A stretch of 64,000 nt of DNA from Salinimicrobium sp035607535 (lineage in GTDB: Bacteria; Bacteroidota; Bacteroidia; Flavobacteriales; Flavobacteriaceae), in assembly GCF_035607535.1 (NCBI RefSeq), contig NZ_JAYDZX010000003.1, positions 124,001 through 188,000 on the forward strand, read 5' to 3'. Numbering within the stretch: the first letter of the stretch is position 1; every line of letters starts with the position of its first letter. The position numbers were made by a program, and so were the translations under genes. Of the stretch, positions 58,329-64,000 are shown one piece after another. Under the pieces are notes generated by a model. The model was not told the origin of the DNA. It was given only the letters and a program-made list of their open reading frames with translations, and did no database searches.

Positions 58329-59189
58329 ATGGCCAATTTAAAAGAATTAAGAAGTAGGATCACCTCGGTTTCTTCGACCATGCAGATCACCAGTGCCATG
58401 AAAATGGTATCGGCTGCAAAGTTGAGTAAGGCACAGGATGCCATTACCGCCATGAGACCTTACTCAGAAAAGCTTTCTGAGTTGCTTCAGTCCCTCAGTG
58501 CTACCCTCGACAGTGATAAATCGAGTAAATATTCTGAGCAAAGGGAGGTGAATAAGGTGCTTATGGTGGCAATTTCCTCCAACCGTGGATTGGCAGGTGC
58601 TTTTAACTCTAACATCGTTAAAGCATCAAAGTATGTGGCTAATCGCGACTATAGTGGAAAGGATGTGCAGTTCTATACTATAGGGAAAAAAGCAACCGAC
58701 ATTCTTAAAAAAACCCACAACATCTATAAAACTGAGACTGCCATTTATGATGACCTCAGTTTTGAGAATGCCGAAGCTATAGCGCAGGAACTAATGAACC
58801 TTTTTGTTGAAGGACAATTTGATAAGATCGTTCTGGTATACAACCAGTTCAAGAATGCTGCTACACAAGAAGTGCAGACAGAGCAATTCCTTCCTATTGT
58901 ACCGGTAGAAAAAGATGAAAACGTCACCTTGGATTACATCTTTGAACCGTCTAAAGAAGAAATTGTACTTGAGTTGATCCCAAAATCTCTAAAGATGCAG
59001 GTGTATAAAGCCCTGCGAGACTCTTTTGCTTCAGAACACGGGGCGCGTATGACTGCAATGCACAAAGCTACAGATAACGCTAAGGAGCTAAGAGATTCCC
59101 TCAAATTATCTTATAACAAAGCACGTCAGGCTTCCATTACCAATGAGATCCTTGAGATCGTTGGAGGAGCTGAGGCTTTAAATAAATAA
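58329..59189 (+). CDS. atpG: F0F1 ATP synthase subunit gamma
   Basis: The 286-residue protein begins MANLKELRSRITSVSSTMQITSAMKMVSAAKL in parts (MANLKELRSRI, TSAMKMVSAAKL), the signature N-terminal helix of gamma, and ends with the C-terminal helix SYNKARQASITNEILEIVGGAEAL in parts. It is the central rotating shaft. The ATG is 31 nt after the four-helix-bundle stop. atpD and atpC (beta, epsilon) are not in this window, as usual for Bacteroidota, where they form a separate unit. Confidence 0.96.
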   Translation: MANLKELRSRITSVSSTMQITSAMKMVSAAKLSKAQDAITAMRPYSEKLSELLQSLSATLDSDKSSKYSEQREVNKVLMVAISSNRGLAGAFNSNIVKASKYVANRDYSGKDVQFYTIGKKATDILKKTHNIYKTETAIYDDLSFENAEAIAQELMNLFVEGQFDKIVLVYNQFKNAATQEVQTEQFLPIVPVEKDENVTLDYIFEPSKEEIVLELIPKSLKMQVYKALRDSFASEHGARMTAMHKATDNAKELRDSLKLSYNKARQASITNEILEIVGGAEALNK

Positions 59190-59220
59190 TTGAAAATACA
59201 GGCTGAAAATGCCATTTTTG

Positions 59221-59251
59221 AAACTCCGTGTCAGCAGATGCGGAGTTTTTT
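59221..59251 (+). terminator. Terminator after atpG
   Basis: AAACTCCG (59221-59228) pairs with CGGAGTTT (59241-59248) around a 12-nt loop, followed by a T-run to 59251. It closes the atp operon. Confidence 0.8.
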
Positions 59252-59375
59252 ATTTTCCGTGGATTCAACCAATAGCTGTCTCGGTTTCCGGTTCTTGCTG
59301 CGTAGAGGTCATAGATCTAAAATTAATTGGTATCAAAATTGAAGTACTCTACCCTGAACTCTTAAACTTTAGGTT

Positions 59376-59882
59376 ATGAAACCATTTTTTCTCTCCCTTT
59401 CGGCACTATTAATTCTTATGAGCTTTAGCAATTGTGCAAATGGAAAGCAGCTTCAGGAAGAGCCTCCTATGGTTGTAAAAGAAGCTTACTACACCACCTG
59501 GAAAGGAGGAGTGAGGGGAGCAGGCTCAGGTTTTAATTTATTTATTCCTGTAACTGCAGATGCAGAAATAGAAATGGATACGGTCTACTTCCGCGGAAGA
59601 AAGAGTGTACTTGAAAAGGAGCCTTTCGACCCTCATCTTTATGTCGCCCGATTCAAAAATCCCGGAGTGAATAAGGATTTTGTGATGCATAAGGATCCAA
59701 AAATGGAATATGGGAATGAACTTCCGGCAGTAATTGAAAAGATCCCGTTTGAATTGGAAGAGGGAGAAGCAGTAGTGCGATACACCAAAGACGGAGTAGA
59801 GAAGTTCTTCAGAATAAAAGATATCCAAAGGAGAGATGATGGAGAAGTGCGGCTAAAAAAGCCTGAAAACATTCAGCATTAA
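59376..59882 (+). CDS. Uncharacterised lipoprotein
   Basis: The 168-residue product has a signal peptide MKPFFLSLSALLILMSFSNC with a lipobox-like SFSNC (Cys at residue 20), then a beta-rich domain with YYTTWKGGVRGAGSGFNLFI in parts and KNPGVNKDFVMHKDPKMEYG. No family or catalytic motif was recognised; similar small exported proteins occur in flavobacteria. It stands alone, with a 186-nt gap upstream after the atp terminator and a flippase gene 35 nt downstream. Confidence 0.75.
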   Translation: MKPFFLSLSALLILMSFSNCANGKQLQEEPPMVVKEAYYTTWKGGVRGAGSGFNLFIPVTADAEIEMDTVYFRGRKSVLEKEPFDPHLYVARFKNPGVNKDFVMHKDPKMEYGNELPAVIEKIPFELEEGEAVVRYTKDGVEKFFRIKDIQRRDDGEVRLKKPENIQH

Positions 59883-59885
59883 TAG

Positions 59886-59893
59886 TACATTTG
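59886..59893 (+). promoter_or_regulatory. -7 promoter element (TACATTTG) for the flippase gene
   Basis: TAnnTTTG match 24 nt before the TTG start at 59918, just after the lipoprotein stop. Confidence 0.55.
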
Positions 59894-59917
59894 TGAGGAA
59901 ATCACAAGCAGGAACTA

Positions 59918-61372
59918 TTGGCGCTTTTTCAGAAGCTATTTAAACAAACCTTTATTTACGGAGTTGCCACAGTGGTGCCCAGGATGCTATCTTTCCTGCT
60001 CACGCCGCTGTATACTGAATATCTTCCAAAAGAAGAATATGGAGAAGTCTCCATAGTCTTTGCGTGGATCGTGTTCTTCAACGTAATTTTGGCCTACGGG
60101 ATGGAAACTTCCTTTTTTCGATTCTTTCATAAGGAAGAACACCGGGAAAAGGTTACCGCAACCTCTAGTATCTCAATCCTTGGATCAACAGGGATCTTTC
60201 TTATTTTGGCCTTTCTGTTCCGCGACTCCATTGCAGCCGCGACAGATATTGGCTCCTACTATCTCAACTACGTCATTTTTATTCTTGCACTAGATGCCCT
60301 GGTAGTGATTCCTTTTGGATGGCTTCGTGCAAAGGAAAAGCCGGGTATTTATTCGGCAATAAAGATCGGGAACGTGGCTGTGAATCTCGGCCTGAATGTT
60401 TTCTTCATTGTATTACTTCCGCGACTGGCAGGGAATGACGGGTTTTTCGATTCCATATACAAACCCGATTTTGAAATAGCGTATATTTTCATAGCCAATC
60501 TCATTGCAAGCGCCCTAACTTTAGTGGTAATGCTGCCATTTTATTTAAAGTTGAAATACACTTTTGATGCGGGCTTGTGGAAAGAAATGGTAAAGTATGG
60601 CACTCCAATACTTCTGGCAGGTGTTGCTTTTGCAATCAATGAGGTAGTGGACAAAATTCTGTTGAACATCATATTGCCCGAAGGAATTGCCAAAGCCGAA
60701 GTGGGTGCCTATGCTGCCTGCTATAAATTGGCACTGTTCATGACTCTTTTTGCCACTGCATTCAGGATGGGCATAGAACCTTTTTTCTTCAGTCACGCCA
60801 GGGAGAAGAACTCAGCTATGACCTATGCCACAATCACCAAATATTTTGTCATTTTTGGAGCCCTTATCCTGTTGCTGGTAATAGTATTTTCCGATCTTTT
60901 AAAGGTCATTCTCATTCAGGATGAGTCATATTGGGAAGCCATGGTGGTCGTTCCTGTGATCCTGCTCGCAAATTTCTTCCTAGGTATTTACCACAATCTG
61001 TCGGTATGGTACAAAGTAAGCGACCGTACCCGTTTTGCTGCCTATATTTCGGGGGTTGGAGCTACTCTTACTCTGGTGCTTAACTTCTGGCTTATTCCGC
61101 ACTATAGTTACGTGGGCTCTGCTATTGCTACTCTTGCGGCTTACGGGAGTATGATGTTGCTGTCCTTTTACTTCGGAAGAAAATATTATCCCATTCCGTA
61201 TGACCTGAAGCGAATAGGTAGTTATCTGGTAATTTCCATCAGCTTTTCGGTCATTTACTTCTACCTTTTTAGGAATAATTATTACCTCGGAAGTTTATTA
61301 ATTCTTATCTTTTTTGCCCTTATTTATTACGCTGAAAAAGATCAGTTAAAACAACTTTTGAAGAGCTCTTAG
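59918..61372 (+). CDS. Polysaccharide/lipid II-type flippase (Wzx-like, MOP superfamily)
   Basis: The 484-residue protein has about 13-14 membrane helices. The N-terminus LALFQKLFKQTFIYGVATVV-type (first residue from TTG) is typical of Bacteroidota Wzx homologues. It would flip undecaprenyl-linked sugar repeat units or similar lipids across the membrane; the substrate is unknown. The start is TTG at 59918, as no ATG precedes the conserved region. dut follows after 31 nt. Confidence 0.87.
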   Translation: MALFQKLFKQTFIYGVATVVPRMLSFLLTPLYTEYLPKEEYGEVSIVFAWIVFFNVILAYGMETSFFRFFHKEEHREKVTATSSISILGSTGIFLILAFLFRDSIAAATDIGSYYLNYVIFILALDALVVIPFGWLRAKEKPGIYSAIKIGNVAVNLGLNVFFIVLLPRLAGNDGFFDSIYKPDFEIAYIFIANLIASALTLVVMLPFYLKLKYTFDAGLWKEMVKYGTPILLAGVAFAINEVVDKILLNIILPEGIAKAEVGAYAACYKLALFMTLFATAFRMGIEPFFFSHAREKNSAMTYATITKYFVIFGALILLLVIVFSDLLKVILIQDESYWEAMVVVPVILLANFFLGIYHNLSVWYKVSDRTRFAAYISGVGATLTLVLNFWLIPHYSYVGSAIATLAAYGSMMLLSFYFGRKYYPIPYDLKRIGSYLVISISFSVIYFYLFRNNYYLGSLLILIFFALIYYAEKDQLKQLLKSS

Positions 61373-61403
61373 AAATGCCACTTCTGAAGAAAATTTTATT
61401 GAA

Positions 61404-61835
61404 ATGAACGTAAAGATTATTAACAAGTCCGGTCATGAATTGCCGGCATATGAAACCGGAAGTTCTGCAGGAATGGACCTGCGGGCAAATATTTCTGAAC
61501 CTGTGACTCTTGCCCCGCTGGCAAGAGCCATTATCAAAACCGGACTTTTTATTGAATTACCCGTGGGCTATGAGGCACAGGTGCGACCAAGAAGCGGACT
61601 GGCAGCCAAAAAAGGTATTACTGTACTGAATTCTCCCGGCACTATAGATGCCGACTACCGCGGAGAAATAGGAGTGATCCTGGTGAACCTTTCCAATGAA
61701 GAGTTCACAATCAACAATGGAGAAAGAATAGCTCAAATGGTCATTTCCCGACATGAGCATATCATCTGGAAGGAAGTAGACAGCCTCGAGGAAACTAGTC
61801 GGGGTGCGGGAGGCTTTGGAAGCACTGGTGTTTAA
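61404..61835 (+). CDS. dut: dUTP diphosphatase
   Basis: The 143-residue trimeric dUTPase hydrolyses dUTP to dUMP and PPi. All five family motifs are visible: GSSAGMDLRA (1), PRSGLAAKKG (2), GTIDADYRGEIGVILVN (3), NGERIAQMVI (4) and RGAGGFGSTG (5). Length is standard (~144). ATG 61404 follows the flippase by 31 nt, and the dut-sugar nucleotidyltransferase arrangement recurs in flavobacteria. Confidence 0.96.
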   Translation: MNVKIINKSGHELPAYETGSSAGMDLRANISEPVTLAPLARAIIKTGLFIELPVGYEAQVRPRSGLAAKKGITVLNSPGTIDADYRGEIGVILVNLSNEEFTINNGERIAQMVISRHEHIIWKEVDSLEETSRGAGGFGSTGV

Positions 61836-61839
61836 GTGA

Positions 61840-62030
61840 GGAGTGTTCAGTGCTCAGTTGCCAGTTTTACCAATTGACATTTGACAATTAACAATGAGCA
61901 GGGTTTTCAAATGTTCCCGTTCCTACGGAGAGAGGCCGGGGGAGAGAATGAACAACAAACCAAAAACCATAAATTAAAAACTAACAGAGCAGATTAAGAT
62001 CTCACGTCTCAAATCTAATATCTCAAATCA
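61840..62030. repeat. Phrase-like quasi-repeat region between dut and the nucleotidyltransferase gene
   Basis: About 190 bp of iterated short phrases: GTTCAGTGCTCAGTTGCCAG, CAATTGACATTTGACAATTA and TCTCAAATC at 62007-62015 and 62021-62029. A GGAGAGAGGCCGGGGGAGAG island lies near 61930. No ORF or promoter was recognised. Confidence 0.55.
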
Positions 62031-62036
62031 AAAAAC

Positions 62037-63047
62037 ATGAAAATTATAGTTCCTATGGCGGGTCGCGGTTCGCGGCTTCGTCCACATACCTTAACAGTTC
62101 CCAAACCTTTAATTCCCATTGCGGGCAAGCCTATCGTACATCGCCTGGTTGAAGATATCGCTAAAGTTCTCGATGAGAAGATAGACGAGATCGCTTTTAT
62201 CATTGGAGAAGACTTTGGTGAAAAAGTTGAAACCGACCTTAAGAACATAGCAACAACCCTTGGTGCAAAAGGCACAATTTATTATCAGGATAAACCTCTT
62301 GGAACGGGGCACGCTATAATGTGCGCAAAGGACTCTCTGGAAGGTCCTGCAGTGATCGCATATGCCGATACACTTTTTAAAGCCGATTTTACGTTAGATA
62401 AAGAAGCCGATGCGGTAATATGGGTGAAACAGGTAGAAAATCCTTCAGCTTATGGCGTAGTGCAGTTAAACGAGAAACGGGAGATCACCGACCTTGTTGA
62501 GAAACCATTTGAATATGTTTCAGATCTTGCTGTTATTGGGATCTACTACTTCAAGGATGTAGCGGTTCTAAAAAATGAACTGCAGGGAGTTCTTGATAAC
62601 AACATCATTCGTGGAGGAGAATACCAGATCAATGATGGGATAGAAGCCATGAAGCAGAAGGGTGCCAGATTTGTTCCCGGCAAGGTTGATGAATGGATGG
62701 ATTGCGGAAATAAGCAGGTGACAGTGGAAACAAATACGAGAATGCTGAATTTCCTTCAGGAAGATGGGGAAAAACTTGTGGCTTCGAATGTTGAAATGGA
62801 AAATTCTGAGATCATTGAGCCTTGCTTTATTGGAGAAAATGTAGTGCTCAAAAATGCCAAGATCGGACCTAATGTTTCTATTGGTAATGGCACTAAAGTG
62901 AAAAACTCGACCATAAAGAACAGCCTTATCCAAACCTTTGCTGAGGTGGAGAACGCGGAATTAAATAATGCAATGATAGGTAACTTCGCCAGGTTCAATG
63001 GTAAGTTCACAGAAATAAGTATTGGAGATTATTCGGTACTTGAATAA
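62037..63047 (+). CDS. Sugar phosphate nucleotidyltransferase with C-terminal left-handed beta-helix
   Basis: The 336-residue protein starts MKIIVPMAGRGSRLRPHTLT, the pyrophosphorylase signature, and has the pattern PAVIAYADTLFKADF and a GEYQINDGIEAMKQKG segment. The last ~80 residues form hexapeptide-like repeats (IGENVVLKNAKIGPNVSIGN). It probably makes an NDP-hexose from a sugar 1-phosphate; the sugar is not determined. Start at ATG 62037 lies right after the repeat region. The TPR gene follows after 21 nt. Confidence 0.9.
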   Translation: MKIIVPMAGRGSRLRPHTLTVPKPLIPIAGKPIVHRLVEDIAKVLDEKIDEIAFIIGEDFGEKVETDLKNIATTLGAKGTIYYQDKPLGTGHAIMCAKDSLEGPAVIAYADTLFKADFTLDKEADAVIWVKQVENPSAYGVVQLNEKREITDLVEKPFEYVSDLAVIGIYYFKDVAVLKNELQGVLDNNIIRGGEYQINDGIEAMKQKGARFVPGKVDEWMDCGNKQVTVETNTRMLNFLQEDGEKLVASNVEMENSEIIEPCFIGENVVLKNAKIGPNVSIGNGTKVKNSTIKNSLIQTFAEVENAELNNAMIGNFARFNGKFTEISIGDYSVLE

Positions 63048-63068
63048 TTTCCGAAGCATTTAAAATGC

Positions 63069-64000
63069 ATGAAAAAACATCTTTACATAATCTCATTTTT
63101 GACCCTGCTGCAGCCCGGGCATCTTTTCTATGCCCAGGAGAAGCCGGTGGTAGAAATGGCGCAGGATGACCTGGGGGATGTAAAAGATGCTTTTCAGGAA
63201 TTTTTTTTTGAAGCCCTTAAGCAAAAGGCAATTGAAAATCATCAAAAGGCGATTGATGCCCTGGTGCAAAGCCTGGCATTAAAGTCCGATGAGCCGGTGG
63301 TGTACCTGGAGCTTGGGAAAAACTATAATGCCTTAAGCAAATACTCACAAGCCGCTGTATATTTAGAGAAGGGACGCAAAGCAGCTCCCAAAAATGAGGG
63401 TATGCTTGAGGAACTTTACACAACTTATTTTCAAAGTAAGGAGTACGACAAAGCTCTGCCGGTGGTAAAGGATCTTGCGCGTCTTAATCCGGCATTTTCT
63501 GAGGATCTGGTAAATCTTTATATACAGAACGAGCAGTATGATGCTGCCCTCGCTCTACTTGATTCCCTAGATCTCAAAAAAGGATCCAGCACCTACAGGG
63601 AAAGTCTTCGACGGCAGGTTTATGCACGCACTAATAATGTGGAGGCCCAGATTAGTGACCTGGAGGAGAATATTGAAGAAGATCCTCAGAATGAACAGGA
63701 TTATTTGAACCTCATATTTGTCTACAGTGAGAACGGACAGGTAGAAAAAGCTTTCGAGACAGCAAAAGAGCTCCTTGAAATGAACCCCGATTCACAACTG
63801 GTGCATTTGGCTCTCTACAAGTTCTATATTACTGAAAATGAATCGGAAGAGGCAGTAAATTCAATGAGGATTCTGCTTGAGAGCGACCAAATAGATGAAG
63901 TAACAAAGTATCAGGCCCTCAATGATTTTTTACTTTATGTTACAGAGACCCCATCTTTGGAAGCAGATTTGATACAGCTGGTAGAAGTGTTTTCAGAAAA
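63069..64000 (+). CDS. Exported tetratricopeptide-repeat protein, 3' truncated by the window
   Basis: From ATG 63069 (MKKHLYIISFLTLLQPGHLF, a signal peptide) the frame stays open to the window end, giving 310 codons so far. TPR-like helices begin at about residue 60 (KAIENHQKAIDALVQSLALK, VYLELGKNYNALSKYSQAAV, ELYTTYFQSKEYDKALPVVK). The gene is 21 nt after the nucleotidyltransferase and likely cotranscribed. Its role is unknown; the TPRs indicate protein-protein contacts in the periplasm. A competing ATG at 63065 is out of frame. Confidence 0.85.
   Translation, partial: MKKHLYIISFLTLLQPGHLFYAQEKPVVEMAQDDLGDVKDAFQEFFFEALKQKAIENHQKAIDALVQSLALKSDEPVVYLELGKNYNALSKYSQAAVYLEKGRKAAPKNEGMLEELYTTYFQSKEYDKALPVVKDLARLNPAFSEDLVNLYIQNEQYDAALALLDSLDLKKGSSTYRESLRRQVYARTNNVEAQISDLEENIEEDPQNEQDYLNLIFVYSENGQVEKAFETAKELLEMNPDSQLVHLALYKFYITENESEEAVNSMRILLESDQIDEVTKYQALNDFLLYVTETPSLEADLIQLVEVFSE

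Noticed and set aside
1..64000. CRISPR arrays, insertion sequences or restriction-modification islands
   Set aside because: No regularly spaced direct repeats, transposase motifs or methylase/endonuclease genes were seen; composition is even and gene order looks vertical.

Overview
The window is an ordinary chromosomal stretch of a Bacteroidota member, almost certainly a Flavobacteriaceae (Gramella/Salegentibacter/Salinimicrobium-like; the genus is an inference). Evidence includes the Bacteroidota -7 promoter element TAnnTTTG in front of many genes, a PorW/SprE type IX secretion lipoprotein, several lineage-restricted families (DUF4175, DUF4837, DUF5687, DUF6327, DUF6427, DUF6909), GlnRS and GltX side by side, and an F1Fo operon without atpD/atpC. 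No prophage, insertion sequence, CRISPR array or rRNA operon was seen. Genes are dense and mostly on the + strand, with many ATGA/TAATG overlaps.

Layout. 1-9.6 kb: secreted peptidases (S8 partial, M1), rnpA-ctp, rpiB-GNAT, an AT-rich gap, RNase R. 9.6-17.4 kb: LysE exporter, tRNA-Cys, folB, glnS, an envelope-stress-like trio (YtxH/holin-like/DUF6327), an SPFH protein, gltX. 17.5-24 kb: DUF4175, ybeY, mnmG and a methyltransferase, with two parS-like palindromes flanking mnmG. 24-31.4 kb: OmpH-like lipoprotein, DoxX, DNA polymerase III delta', pgk, a LysM lytic transglycosylase, tatA and an M23 peptidase. 31.4-41.9 kb: a GH3-like adenylating enzyme, DUF6909 and a complete dTDP-L-rhamnose operon (rfbBACD), then UDP-xylose synthase-like, GT2 and CapK-like surface-polysaccharide genes. 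42-50 kb: purD, membrane proteins, DUF4254-GT9, a PaaE-like reductase and an ABC transporter. 50-59.2 kb: porW/sprE, bactofilin, atpZ, DUF6168 and atpBEFHA...G. 59.3-64 kb: lipoprotein, Wzx-like flippase, dut, sugar nucleotidyltransferase and a TPR protein cut by the window end.

The most unusual signals are: (i) a frameshifted four-helix-bundle (S23/IVS-type) gene lodged between atpA and atpG and bounded by complementary short repeats, recalling 23S rRNA intervening sequences but inside an ATP synthase operon; (ii) two parS-like sites on either side of mnmG, one of them forming the last codons of ybeY, with a degenerate third site about 5 kb further on; (iii) a 15-bp hairpin between atpE and atpF; (iv) phrase-like intergenic quasi-repeats at three loci; (v) a nucleoside-phosphorylase-like signature in the C-terminal part of the DUF6909 protein.

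Working together: the polysaccharide genes (rfbBACD, UXS, GT2, GT9, flippase, nucleotidyltransferase) supply surface glycans. The envelope genes (peptidases, lytic transglycosylase, M23, OmpH, TatA, PorW, bactofilin) build and remodel the cell surface. The rest is core translation, tRNA modification, nucleotide and energy metabolism.
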